Assembly (NCBI RefSeq): GCF_001434975.1
Contig: NZ_AZEL01000005.1
Coordinates: 1-60,079 of the forward strand
Direction of reading: 5' to 3'
DNA from: Lactobacillus gallinarum DSM 10532 = JCM 2011
GTDB taxonomy: Bacteria; Bacillota; Bacilli; Lactobacillales; Lactobacillaceae
DNA: 60,079 nt
Position 1 is the stretch's first letter. Each line of letters starts with the position of its first letter. Made by a program: the position numbers and the translations under genes. Below the pieces are notes generated by a model. That model was not told where the DNA came from. It saw only the letters and a program-made list of their open reading frames with translations, and made no database searches. Of this stretch, positions 51,917 to 60,079 are shown piece after piece.

Positions 51917-53003
51917 TTTCATCCCCCTCATACTTCTCTATCCGCGCATCAAAGTCTTCCTGACTTTCATTAAGCCGCATAACGTGAATATCTTCGGGAT
52001 CAAAGAACAAGCCCACGCGTTCACCCAATTTCACTCCATTAGTTGAATGAATTAGCCACTCATTTTCATTAGCATCTACAGCTTTGATCTCAAAGTGATC
52101 ACCTAAAAATAATTGTGTTTGCGCAGTAACTACAATATTGCCTTTTTCAGGTGCAACAATATCCAAATCTTCAGGCCGAATTACCACTTCAACCTTTTCG
52201 TTTGGTTTAATCCCACCATCCGCACATTTAAACTTATTATTAGCAAATTCAACTTCATAATCTTTAATCATTCGTCCTGATAAGATATTAGAATCGCCAA
52301 TAAAACGCGCAACAAAATCATTAACCGGTTCATCGTAGATCGCAACAGGACTACCGCTTTGTTGGATCATGCCATCGTTTAAAACAAAAATTTCGTCACT
52401 CATCGAAAGAGCTTCCTCTTGATCATGAGTAACAAAAATAAAAGTAATCCCAAGCTTCTTTTGAATAGCTCTCAATTCAAATTGCATGTCTTTACGTAAA
52501 CGCTTATCAAGAGCCGACAGCGATTCATCAAGTAGCAACACTTTTGGTTCATTAACAATTGCCCGGGCAATTGCGACACGCTGTTGTTGACCACCACTAA
52601 GTTCAGAAATCTCACGATTAGCATACCCATCCAGGCGCACCATATGGAGGGCCTCTTTAACAGCGGGCTTAATTTTATCCATCGGTTGCTTTTTAATCTT
52701 TAGCCCAAAAGCAACATTTTCAAAGACATTTAAATGCGGAAAAAGTGCATAATTCTGAAAGACAGTATTAATATGTCGCTTAGCTGCATCTAAATCTGTA
52801 ATGTCTTTTCCATCGAAAAAGACTTGCCCACTACTTGGTTGTGAAAAGCCAGCAATAATACGCAAAATAGTTGATTTACCAGATCCACTTGGGCCAAGCA
52901 AAGAATAAAATTTTCCCGATTCAATTGTTAAATTAATATTCTTAAGCGCAACGAAACCATCATCATATTGCTTAGTAATGTGCTTTAACTTAATAATATC
53001 CAT
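51906..53003 (-). CDS. potA: Spermidine/putrescine ABC transporter ATPase PotA
   Basis: A 365-residue ATPase. Walker A is GPSGSGKST, the signature [14 protein letters not shown], Walker [12 protein letters not shown] and the switch His in FVTHDQEEA. The C-terminal TOBE domain (about 280-355) is present. The start at 53003 follows GGGG by six bases; M at 53009 or GTG at 53015 are alternatives. It follows murB by 66 bases, the usual murB-potABCD order of lactobacilli and streptococci. Confidence 0.95.
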   Translation of the reverse strand: MDIIKLKHITKQYDDGFVALKNINLTIESGKFYSLLGPSGSGKSTILRIIAGFSQPSSGQVFFDGKDITDLDAAKRHINTVFQNYALFPHLNVFENVAFGLKIKKQPMDKIKPAVKEALHMVRLDGYANREISELSGGQQQRVAIARAIVNEPKVLLLDESLSALDKRLRKDMQFELRAIQKKLGITFIFVTHDQEEALSMSDEIFVLNDGMIQQSGSPVAIYDEPVNDFVARFIGDSNILSGRMIKDYEVEFANNKFKCADGGIKPNEKVEVVIRPEDLDIVAPEKGNIVVTAQTQLFLGDHFEIKAVDANENEWLIHSTNGVKLGERVGLFFDPEDIHVMRLNESQEDFDARIEKYEGDENEN

Positions 53004-53068
53004 TTCCATCCCCACATGAAAAACAGCTACAAGTTTGATAGCCTGTAGTTTGTTTTAGTTAATCTATT

Positions 53069-53965
53069 CTATTTTTCTTTACCGATGATTCTTACTTCCG
53101 TATGTAAATCAATATCATATTTTTCTTTGATTACTTTTTGAATCAAATGAATCAAATTAAGATAATCTGTGGCAGTAGCTCCGCCCTTATTAACAATAAA
53201 GCCAGCGTGTTTGGTTGAATCTTGAGCACCACCAACTTGTTTACCTTGCAAACCTGCTTTAATAATCATTGGCCCTACGAAGTGACCTGTTGGTCGTTTA
53301 AATACACTACCACATGAAGGATACTCAAGCGGTTGCTTATAGCGACGCAATGCATTTAAATAATGCATATGATCTAAGATTTCCAACCTATCTCCTGGAG
53401 TTAATGAGAAGGTAGCGCTAAGTACGATGTCCCCATTATCCTGCACTAAAGAATGACGATAACTGAATTCCATTTCTTTATTGGAATAAGTCTTAAATTC
53501 TCCGGCTCTTGTTAAAACATTGACACTTTCTACTACTTCTTGCATTTCACCGCCATAGGCCCCGGCATTCATAAATACGCCACCGCCTATACTACCTGGA
53601 ATTCCTGCAGCAAATTCCATGCCGCTTAGTCCATGATGGGCTGCTGTAAAAGCAGTATCAACAATTTTTGCGCCTGCATCAGCTGTTACTTTATTATCTT
53701 TTACTTTTATTTCTTTTAAATCCGTTAAAATAATAACTAAACCATCTATTCCGCCATCGCGAATAATCAGGTTTGAGGCATTACCAATAATCGTTAATGG
53801 AATCTTATTTTCACGAGTAACTTTCACTAATTTTTCTACTTCATCAGTGCTCTTAGGAAAGGCTAAGTATTCCGCTTCCCCACCAGTTTTAGTAAAAGTA
53901 TATCTACTTAATGGAATTTGCTCTTTAATATTAATTCCTTGTTTTTTCAGATCAAGTAATTCCAC
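53069..53965 (-). CDS. murB: UDP-N-acetylenolpyruvoylglucosamine reductase
   Basis: A 298-residue flavoenzyme that makes UDP-MurNAc. FAD-binding GNASNLIIRDGGIDG (about 62-76) and GIPGSIGGGVFMNAGAYG (about 120-137) are visible, as are the catalytic YRHSLVQ and the Ser/Cys region YPSCGSVFKRP. This is type II, without the extra loop. It starts with GTG after AAGGGGG. It leads the murB-potABCD set. Confidence 0.97.
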   Translation of the reverse strand: MELLDLKKQGINIKEQIPLSRYTFTKTGGEAEYLAFPKSTDEVEKLVKVTRENKIPLTIIGNASNLIIRDGGIDGLVIILTDLKEIKVKDNKVTADAGAKIVDTAFTAAHHGLSGMEFAAGIPGSIGGGVFMNAGAYGGEMQEVVESVNVLTRAGEFKTYSNKEMEFSYRHSLVQDNGDIVLSATFSLTPGDRLEILDHMHYLNALRRYKQPLEYPSCGSVFKRPTGHFVGPMIIKAGLQGKQVGGAQDSTKHAGFIVNKGGATATDYLNLIHLIQKVIKEKYDIDLHTEVRIIGKEK

Positions 53966-54062
53966 AATTTTGCCCCCTTATAGTTTCTTGTTTTATTTTA
54001 CATCATATAGAGCCTAGCTTCACCCATAATAATGTGATACTTTATTTTCAAAGGAGAAAATT

Positions 54063-54596
54063 ATGAATTTTATTGCAATGGATTTTGAAACAGCTAATCA
54101 TTTTCCTGAAAGTGCTTGTTCTTTAGCTTTAGTAATGGTTAGAGACAATAAGATTGTAGATCGTTTTTACACAGTGATTAATCCGCAAATGTCTTTTGAT
54201 GCTCGCAATATTCAAGTACATCAAATTACTGCCGATGATGTCAAAAATGCACCGACCATGGCTGAGGTTTGGCCAAAAATAAAGGGGTTATATCAACCAG
54301 GTATGTTAGTCGCTGCTCATAATGCTAGATTTGATACCAACGTGATGCGTCAAAGCCTAGCTCGTTATAACATCGAAGAACCTCATTATTTGGTCATCGA
54401 TACTTTAGCTACAAGCAAGTTATTTGAGCCTGAACTACCTAATCATAAGTTAGATACAGTTTCAGATGCTTTAGATGTAGAACTATGGCACCATCACAAT
54501 GCTCTAAGTGATAGTGAAGCATGTGCAGGAATTTTAATTAATCAAAATAAAAAATTCGGTGACGAAGCAATTAAAAATTTGATTTATCAAATATAA
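54063..54596 (+). CDS. DnaQ-like 3'-5' exonuclease (DEDD family)
   Basis: A 177-residue exonuclease domain. The DEDDh motifs are DFETAN (residues 7-12), AAHNARFDTNVM and HNALSDSEACA (His-x4-Asp). It is the size of a stand-alone DNA polymerase III epsilon-like exonuclease, probably acting in repair or proofreading of RNA/DNA ends. An AAAGGAGAAAAT site precedes the ATG. It is divergent from murB and convergent with tsaE. Confidence 0.92.
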   Translation: MNFIAMDFETANHFPESACSLALVMVRDNKIVDRFYTVINPQMSFDARNIQVHQITADDVKNAPTMAEVWPKIKGLYQPGMLVAAHNARFDTNVMRQSLARYNIEEPHYLVIDTLATSKLFEPELPNHKLDTVSDALDVELWHHHNALSDSEACAGILINQNKKFGDEAIKNLIYQI

Positions 54597-54635
54597 AAAA
54601 TGATCTAGGACATGAATAATCCTAGATCATTTTTT
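54595..54635. terminator. Bidirectional terminator between the exonuclease and tsaE
   Basis: A perfect 16-bp stem (54595-54610 with 54620-54635) is flanked by A- and T-runs. Confidence 0.92.
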
Positions 54636-54638
54636 ATA

Positions 54639-55118
54639 TTATTTTTCGTATTCGGTTAAAGCATCCTTAACCCATTCTTCGTTGCGTTCACCATGTGCAT
54701 TCAATTCAACTACACGCTTAGTTGAATCCCAACTATCATCTACTCGTGTAATAGTTAGTTGCAAATATTCATCAGGCAAATCGGTCATTACCAACTGAGG
54801 CCATTCAATTACTACCAAGCCAGGTTCAGCCAAATAGCCATCTAAGTCAATTGATGATAAATCATCATTCTCTAAACGATAAAAGTCCATATGGAAAAGC
54901 GGTAATTTAGCTTCACGGTATTCACGCACAATAGTAAAAGTTGGGCTTTTTACAGGTCGATGTACGCCTAGTGTGCGTCCTAAGCCCTGCGTAAGAGTGG
55001 TTTTCCCGGCACCCAAATCACCATTTAATAAGAGCAAATCATGCGGCTTAGCCGTTTTGGCCAAAGATGCACCTAACTTTTGCATCTCCTCTGCAGAATT
55101 AATTTCTAACTTAGTCAT
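54639..55118 (-). CDS. tsaE: tRNA threonylcarbamoyladenosine biosynthesis ATPase TsaE
   Basis: A 159-residue P-loop protein with Walker A GDLGAGKTTLTQG (about 33-45) and FHMDFYRL and VVIEWPQL typical of TsaE. It works with TsaB, TsaD and Sua5 (7799-8800 in this window) in t6A37 tRNA modification. It overlaps the pta stop codon by one base and is the last gene of ung-pta-tsaE. Confidence 0.96.
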   Translation of the reverse strand: MTKLEINSAEEMQKLGASLAKTAKPHDLLLLNGDLGAGKTTLTQGLGRTLGVHRPVKSPTFTIVREYREAKLPLFHMDFYRLENDDLSSIDLDGYLAEPGLVVIEWPQLVMTDLPDEYLQLTITRVDDSWDSTKRVVELNAHGERNEEWVKDALTEYEK

Positions 55119-56107
55119 TATTTTTCATCCTTTGCTAAAGCTTGAGCAGCTGTAACAATTGCTAAATCATAAATATCTTGTTCACTACAGCCACGAGATA
55201 AGTCATTAACTGGTGCAGCCAAACCTTGTAAGATTGGACCTACAGCAGTGAAGCCGCCCAAACGTTGAACCATCTTGTATGCAATATTTCCTGATTGAAG
55301 CTCTGGGAAGACAAAGACATTTGCATGTCCTGCTACTTTAGAACCAGGTGCCTTCTTTTCACCAACAGCTGGAACAAATGCGGCATCAAATTGCAATTCA
55401 CCATCTGCTGGAATTTCCGGATGACTCTTTTGGAACATTGCAGCTGCATCATGAGCCTTATCAACCATTGGTCCTTCAGCTGAACCTTTAGTAGAAAAGC
55501 TTAAAAAGGCTACTTTAGGATCAATTTCAGCCATCTTAGCTGTTTGTGCTGATTGATAACCAATTTCAGCCAAAGTCTCTTCATCAGGCTCAATATTAAT
55601 TGCACAATCAGCAAAAATATATCTTTCATCACCTTTTTCCATTACAAAGGCGCCAGATACACGATGCATCCCTTCAGCAGCATGGATTAATTGCAAAGCC
55701 GGCAAAACAGTATTGGCGGTTGAATGAGCTGCACCGGATACCATTCCATCTGCTAAGTCCATCTTTACTAACATTGTACCGAAATAGTTTTCCTTAGCTA
55801 ATTTGGCTTTAGCCTCGGCTGCACTAGTATCTTTTCTTCTAGCTGCTATAAATGCCTTTACCATTTTATCTAAATCCGCATAATTATTTGGATCATAAAT
55901 CTTTACCCCGGTAAGATCCAAATTATTTTCTTCCGCTATTTTGGCGACATTTTCTTTTTTGCCAATTAAAATTGGCTCAACTATCCCGTCTTTATTCAAA
56001 TTAGAAACGGCAGTCAAAATTCTTAAATCGTCACTTTCAGGAAAAACAATTCTTTTTTTGTCTTTTGCTGCTTCAACTTGCTTTTTAAATAATGAAAATA
56101 CACTCAT
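55118..56107 (-). CDS. pta: Phosphate acetyltransferase
   Basis: A 329-residue enzyme converting acetyl-CoA and phosphate to acetyl phosphate. Key stretches are KKRIVFPESDDLRIL, VSGAAHSTANTVLPALQLI and PELQSGNIAYKMVQRLGG. It is the short Pta form. It lies 11 bases after ung and is coupled to tsaE. Its partner acetate kinase is at 26381-27565, so the two steps are separately regulated. Confidence 0.98.
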   Translation of the reverse strand: MSVFSLFKKQVEAAKDKKRIVFPESDDLRILTAVSNLNKDGIVEPILIGKKENVAKIAEENNLDLTGVKIYDPNNYADLDKMVKAFIAARRKDTSAAEAKAKLAKENYFGTMLVKMDLADGMVSGAAHSTANTVLPALQLIHAAEGMHRVSGAFVMEKGDERYIFADCAINIEPDEETLAEIGYQSAQTAKMAEIDPKVAFLSFSTKGSAEGPMVDKAHDAAAMFQKSHPEIPADGELQFDAAFVPAVGEKKAPGSKVAGHANVFVFPELQSGNIAYKMVQRLGGFTAVGPILQGLAAPVNDLSRGCSEQDIYDLAIVTAAQALAKDEK

Positions 56108-56118
56108 ATATATACCTC

Positions 56119-56817
56119 TTATGCTAAATCAGATTTATTCACTGTTTCTGGCAATTGCCAATCAATAGGCGTCTCGCCAAAATCAAGCAATGCCGTATTA
56201 CAACGTGAAAATGGTCGAGAACCAAAAAATCCTCGATCAGCTGAAAATGGACTCGGATGAGATGATTTTATAATAAAATTCTTACTTTGATCAATTAATG
56301 GGATTTTATTTTGAGCAAATCTACCCCATAAAATAAAAACAATCTTTCCACGTTCACTTAAAGCCTTAATCGCAGTGTCTGTTACATCTTCCCATCCCTT
56401 ACCTTGATGGCCGTTAGCATGACCATAAGGAACAGTTAGCACAGCATTTAAAAGCAAGACGCCTTGGTCGGCCCATTTCTTTAAATAGCCATGGTTAACC
56501 GGACGAGCACCAACATCATCATAAAGTTCCTTATAAATATTTCTAAGTGATGGTGGCAATGGTGTACCTGGCATAACTGAAAAGCTCATGCCATTTGCTT
56601 GTCCCGGATTATGATATGGATCTTGGCCCAAAATCACTACTTTAGTTTTGTTAAACGGTGTTAATTTAAAAGCAGTAAAAATATGATACATATCTGGAAA
56701 AATACGTTTAGTAGAATATTCTTCTTTTAAAAAATTATGTAATTCGTGATACTTATCACTTGCAAAAACTGGATCTAAAATTTTATCCCAGTCATTACCG
56801 ATTAATTCTTTAGCCAA
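56119..56817 (-). CDS. ung: Uracil-DNA glycosylase
   Basis: A 232-residue family 1 UNG. The water-activating motif [17 protein letters not shown] (Asp at about 67) and the DNA-intercalating loop [18 protein letters not shown] are complete. It removes uracil from DNA. It is the first gene of the ung-pta-tsaE group, and divergent from the Cof gene at 56886. Confidence 0.98.
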   Translation of the reverse strand: MAKELIGNDWDKILDPVFASDKYHELHNFLKEEYSTKRIFPDMYHIFTAFKLTPFNKTKVVILGQDPYHNPGQANGMSFSVMPGTPLPPSLRNIYKELYDDVGARPVNHGYLKKWADQGVLLLNAVLTVPYGHANGHQGKGWEDVTDTAIKALSERGKIVFILWGRFAQNKIPLIDQSKNFIIKSSHPSPFSADRGFFGSRPFSRCNTALLDFGETPIDWQLPETVNKSDLA

Positions 56818-56885
56818 GTCTTACACCCTCTTTTCTAATCTCCTTTATGGTATCATTAATTTAATAGTAATTGGGAGGAAATTTT

Positions 56886-57767
56886 ATGATCAAATTGGTG
56901 GCTTGCGATCTTGATGGTACATTATTTAATTCTAATATGTCCGTTTCTGAAGCAAATATTCAAGCTGTGAAAAATGCACAAAATAACGGTACTGAATTTT
57001 TAATTGCTACCGGTCGAGCTCCACGTGAATCTCGCGCAGTTCTAAAAGATGCTGGTTTACATACTGGTTTTATCAATTTAAATGGAGCCCTAGTTTTCGA
57101 TGAAGACGGCAAATTAATGGTCAAACATAAAATCCCAACTTCTAAGGCTTTAAAACTTGTTGAATTATTACATCAGGCAGGATTTTATTTTGAAATCATC
57201 ACTGCTGATCAAGTTTATACTGAAGACCTTAACCAGCGTATTTCTAATGTAGCGCATTTAATGGTCGATCTAAATCCTTTACTTGATTTTAAACAAGCAG
57301 TCGCAATCTCTGCCGGAAATAAGACTATCATGAACATGAAACAAGTTGACCATTTTGAGGACCTATTACATGATCCTGATGTTGAAGTAATGAAAATCAT
57401 TGCATTTGATTCACGTGGTCATGAAGCCTTTGATAATGTTAAAAAAGAAGTGGCAAAAATTGAGGATTTAGTTGTTACTTCTAGTTCATCATCTAATATT
57501 GAAATCAATGCTCACCAAGCACAAAAAGGGATCGCCCTTCTTGATTACGCCAAACTAAAAAATATTAAACGTGACGAAATTGCGGCTATCGGAGATAATT
57601 TAAATGATGAAAGCATGATTCGTGAAGCTGGAACAGGAGTAGCCATGGGTAATGCCATTCCAGCAATAAAAAAGTTAGCACAAATCACTACTAAAACTAA
57701 TAACGAAGACGGCGTAGCTTATATCTTAAATCAGTTTATAAAGGAAAATAAACAAGATCAGAGGTGA
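56886..57767 (+). CDS. Cof-type HAD hydrolase
   Basis: A 293-residue HAD IIB phosphatase with CDLDGTLFN (motif I), LIATGRAPRE (motif II) and AAIGDNLNDESMI (motif IV). The ATG at 56886 follows GGAGG by seven bases; the frame runs five codons further upstream. Substrate unknown. It precedes, and is probably co-transcribed with, the unknown gene at 57774. Confidence 0.94.
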   Translation: MIKLVACDLDGTLFNSNMSVSEANIQAVKNAQNNGTEFLIATGRAPRESRAVLKDAGLHTGFINLNGALVFDEDGKLMVKHKIPTSKALKLVELLHQAGFYFEIITADQVYTEDLNQRISNVAHLMVDLNPLLDFKQAVAISAGNKTIMNMKQVDHFEDLLHDPDVEVMKIIAFDSRGHEAFDNVKKEVAKIEDLVVTSSSSSNIEINAHQAQKGIALLDYAKLKNIKRDEIAAIGDNLNDESMIREAGTGVAMGNAIPAIKKLAQITTKTNNEDGVAYILNQFIKENKQDQR

Positions 57768-57773
57768 CAAAGT

Positions 57774-58295
57774 ATGTTGTTTTGGCTGGAACTTAATCAA
57801 GAAAAAGATTATGGTCAAATTCCTGTGATCAATCCTAAAGGAAAAATTGAATTTATTATTCAAGGAAATCTCGATAACCCAAATCATACTTTATATTTAT
57901 ATGACACTAACAGAAACGAAATTGGACGCTTATTTACTGATGGTACTGGACTGATTGCATCCTTTACTATTGACGTAGTAGATCACTCTCTAGTTAGTGT
58001 CAAAAAGCTTAATACGCCTAATACTAATATATTTTATCTGACTCAACTAAAATATATCGTTACGGGAAGTATTAAACGAGGGACCTATACTTTTAGATCA
58101 GGCTTTAAAAGTATTGCTAACGTCAAGACAATCGTTGCAGAACATGGGGTTGTCCTAACATGCAATATCACCAAGCCAGAAGATATTCCATTTATTTTAC
58201 TTACTTCAGTATTATTTACCCAATGGCACGTAACCCCATTAAAATTACCTACATTTCCGCCAATAGCAAAAAAATTAGAAATTAATCCTAATTAA
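57774..58295 (+). CDS. Unknown protein, possibly a tubby/LURP-one-like fold
   Basis: A 173-residue soluble protein without membrane helices or signal. It is predicted to be beta-rich (FIIQGNLDNPNHTLYLYDTN, RGTYTFRSGF). The alternation recalls LURP-one/tubby-like proteins, but no motif proves it. A GAGGTGA site precedes the ATG. It starts six bases after the Cof gene stop. It ends seven bases before the IS inverted repeat, so its C-terminus could be original or could have been cut by the insertion. Confidence 0.7.
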   Translation: MLFWLELNQEKDYGQIPVINPKGKIEFIIQGNLDNPNHTLYLYDTNRNEIGRLFTDGTGLIASFTIDVVDHSLVSVKKLNTPNTNIFYLTQLKYIVTGSIKRGTYTFRSGFKSIANVKTIVAEHGVVLTCNITKPEDIPFILLTSVLFTQWHVTPLKLPTFPPIAKKLEINPN

Positions 58296-58301
58296 TCAGA
58301 A

Positions 58302-58323
58302 AAAGTGTCTGGGAAAAAACTAA
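58302..58323 (+). repeat. Left terminal inverted repeat of the IS
   Basis: Reads AAAGTGTCTGGGAAAAAACT and two further A. It is the exact reverse complement of 59896-59917. Extra A residues just outside may belong to the element. Confidence 0.9.
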
Positions 58324-58337
58324 TTCCTAAGACATAA

Positions 58338-58379
58338 AAAAAGAACGATGATTTCCTATTCGATTTCATCGTTCTTTTT
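58338..58379. terminator. Hairpin inside the IS left end
   Basis: A perfect 14-bp stem (58338-58351 with 58366-58379) followed by T-rich sequence, 70 bases upstream of the transposase start. It would stop transcription entering from the neighbouring gene. Confidence 0.8.
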
Positions 58380-58449
58380 CTATACTTTTAGTTTCTGCCT
58401 TGATATTATTAAATCACCACAATATAAAAATAAGAAGGTGGAAACTATC

Positions 58450-59874
58450 ATGTACAAGAATTATATCACAGGCCAAACGGCTTTAACACTTAATTTAGAC
58501 TTTGCTATAACTAATAATCACTTAGCCAACGCCATTAGCTGGTTCGTCGATTCGATTCCAGAAGACGTCTTGTTTGGCGATACTGCCAAAACCGGGCGTC
58601 CTGCCTATCACCCAGCCATGATGCTCAAGATCTTGCTCTTTGCCTATTCTCGCAGAGTATTCTCAGGCAGAAAAATTGCGCTGATGCTAGAAGAAAAGCT
58701 GCCGATGATGGTACTGGCAGAGCATCAAAAGATCTCATACCATACTATCAATAATTTTAGATCGAGCGACTACGCCAACTAATTGATTAAGAAAAGCTTC
58801 CTTTACTTTACGAACCTATTAGAGCAGGAAGGTCTAATCAATGAAGGAGCTATCTTTATTGATGGCACCAAAATTGAAGCTGATGCCAATCGCTATACTT
58901 TCGTTTGGCGCAAGGCAGTTGAAAAGTATCATGAAAAGCTTAAAGCTCAAGCAGTTGAACTATATGATGAACTGATTGCCAAAGAAGTCGTCAAAGCAAT
59001 GGCAAAAGAGCAAGTCCAGACCAGTCAAGGATTGGCAGAGCTAGCGCAAGAAACGGAAGCTGAAATTGAAAAGCTGACTGAAGAGATTGCCCGAGAGCCT
59101 AAAGCCATTCCTGGTGGATCGCCTAGAAAAGCAAGAAGGCGCGGTCTTAAGAAGCTGCTTCATAAACTCAGAAAAGACTATGTTCCTAGAATGAAGAAAT
59201 ACGAAGAGGCAAAAGCAATCTTTGCTGGGCGCAATAGCTATTCCAAGACCGACCACGACGCGACTTTCATGCATATGAAAGAAGATCACATGAGAAATGG
59301 TCAGCTTAAGCCAGGCTATAATATTCAAGTCGCTACGACGGATCAGTATGTAGTTGATTTCGCCTTGTATCCTAATCCGACTGACTTTAAGCAGTACTAT
59401 ATCCCTTATACCATGTATGAAAAGGAACAAACCAGAAAGTACAAAAACGATCCATCTAAGCTAGCTAACTGGTTCTATGATGAACAAGACGATTACTACC
59501 TTGATCAAAACGGCGTTAGATTTAGCTTCAAATATTATAGTCGGGGTAAAGATAAAACGACTGGTCAGGGTCGCTATAATCCTAACTGGCAATACTTAAA
59601 AGAAAAAGTCAAAGCAGTTCTCCAAAGTCCTGAAGGCAGTCACATCTACAGAATGAGAAAGTATGATGTGGAGCCGATTTTTGGACATTTGAAGAATGTT
59701 TTTGGCATGCGTCGAACTCATTTAAGAGGCAAAAAGAAGGTTGAAACCGATGTGGGAATAGCCTTCATGATGATGAATTTAAGCAAATATTGGAACAGAA
59801 GGTGGTCAAAGGACCAATTTTGTTTAAGCGAAAAGAAAAAGACGGTCAAGCAACTCAAATTAAGAGTTAGTTGA
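58450..59874 (+). pseudogene. IS1182-family transposase, disrupted
   Basis: Start ATG at 58450 after AAGGTGG. The N-terminal DUF772 region (GRPAYHPAMMLKILLFAY) is intact up to an in-frame TAA at 58780-58782, where a residue such as Gln is expected (DYAN-stop-LIKKSF). The frame then continues: first catalytic Asp in FIDGTKIEADAN, then YNIQVATTDQYVVDFALYPN. After PTD the sequence jumps to FKQYYIPYTMYEKEQ, so the ~35-residue stretch that normally carries the second catalytic Asp (ADAGYGSE) is missing in frame. The last Glu, in YDVEPIFGHLK, is present. Nonsense plus lost catalytic residue: not active. Confidence 0.9.
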
Positions 59875-59884
59875 TCGTCTTTTT
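59836..59884 (+). terminator. Terminator at the transposase 3' end
   Basis: A 21-bp imperfect stem (59836-59856 with 59864-59884) ending in TTTTT; it contains the stop codon. Confidence 0.8.
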
Positions 59885-59895
59885 GTATCTGAGAG

Positions 59896-59917
59896 TTAGT
59901 TTTTTCCCAGACACTTT
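59896..59917 (-). repeat. Right terminal inverted repeat of the IS
   Basis: Exact reverse complement of 58302-58323, 22 bp. Confidence 0.9.
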
Positions 59918-59927
59918 CTAGAAAGTG
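59912..59927. repeat. Palindrome at the IS right junction
   Basis: CACTTTCTAGAAAGTG is a perfect 16-bp palindrome; its left half is the end of the IS inverted repeat and its right half is flanking DNA. Confidence 0.6.
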
Positions 59928-60079
59928 ATATAGATATAGATGTATCTTCTGCCATAAAGTTTGTATTTATTAAGTAATAAGGAATTATTAGGCAGAGACT
60001 GAATAATGAAGGTTTACTCTGTAATATTTCAACCTCCATTACTTATTATAATTTTTTAGGTAAAAAATACAAGGGGCTA
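59928..60079. other. Non-coding AT-rich tail of the window
   Basis: No gene, tRNA or terminator is recognised. Weak inverted similarity exists between about 59972-59982 and 60037-60048 (AAGTAAT). The next gene presumably begins beyond the window. Confidence 0.5.

Larger units (their letters stand above)
58302..59917 (+). mobile_element. Defective IS1182-family insertion sequence (about 1.6 kb)
   Basis: Two 22-bp perfect terminal inverted repeats (58302-58323 and 59896-59917) flank a single degraded transposase gene. A hairpin just inside the left end (58338-58379) and a terminator-like hairpin at the 3' end of the gene (59836-59884) would block read-through in and out. No clear target duplication is seen, but the right end lies within a 16-bp palindrome (59912-59927). 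Confidence 0.92.

Noticed and set aside
58298-59923. AGAA on both sides of the IS as a target duplication
   Set aside because: The copies sit at different distances from the inverted repeats and are too short and A-rich to be convincing.

Overview
The window is chromosomal DNA of a low-GC Lactobacillus, most likely of the acidophilus/crispatus/helveticus/gallinarum clade. The evidence is the AT-rich sequence, strong AGGAGG-type ribosome binding sites, the tdk-prfA-prmC-sua5-upp-atp gene order, a tmRNA whose tag reads ANNKNSYALAA, a full comG operon, and typical Lactobacillus cell-wall genes. The species cannot be fixed from the sequence alone. Most genes lie on the minus strand.

Layout. 1-11345 (minus): start of mbl, a DUF1146 membrane protein, the complete F1Fo-ATPase operon atpBEFHAGDC, upp, and tdk-prfA-prmC-sua5. 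11495-17125: an orphan murT, a tRNA-Glu(CTC)/tRNA-Gln(CTG) pair with a near-consensus promoter, a serine beta-lactamase-like hydrolase, a frameshifted MFS exporter and pgi. 17202-23765: a VanZ protein, an LtaS-type lipoteichoic acid synthase, a two-component system led by an SdpI-like membrane protein, and manA. 23844-26372: two decayed genes (a PatB/MalY C-S lyase and a DUF3737 protein), then ssrA. 26381-32259: ackA, a YtxK-type methyltransferase and comGA-GG, including a 58-residue comGG. 32406-37002: yebC, a second VanZ protein, a stand-alone zinc-type rpsN preceded by a 33-codon ORF, an APC permease with a short leader ORF, and a membrane-anchored alpha/beta hydrolase. 37158-41826: a beta-glucoside operon (licT-bglP-GH1) with a cre, a RAT site and two leader terminators. 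41885-45890: glycerate kinase, and an operon of two Cof HAD phosphatases, an unknown membrane protein and a low-molecular-weight tyrosine phosphatase. 45984-53965: murB-potABCD-cdaA-cdaR-glmM. 54063-58295: an exonuclease, ung-pta-tsaE, another Cof phosphatase and an unknown protein. 58302-59917: a defective IS1182-family element.

How it fits together. Most of the window is housekeeping: proton pumping, acetate metabolism (pta and ackA, at separate loci), peptidoglycan and teichoic acid synthesis (glmM, murB, murT, ltaS), c-di-AMP signalling (cdaA/cdaR beside glmM), translation termination and t6A modification (prfA/prmC, sua5/tsaE), and ribosome rescue (ssrA). The decaying genes (MFS, PatB, DUF3737, transposase) show ongoing loss of accessory functions. 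No obviously new multi-gene system stands out. The least explained pieces are the divergent control region at 34130-34379 (repeated TAAGTA motifs, dyads, a leader ORF and the small ORF upstream of rpsN), the murT without gatD, and the Cof/Cof/membrane/tyrosine-phosphatase operon at 43044-45890.
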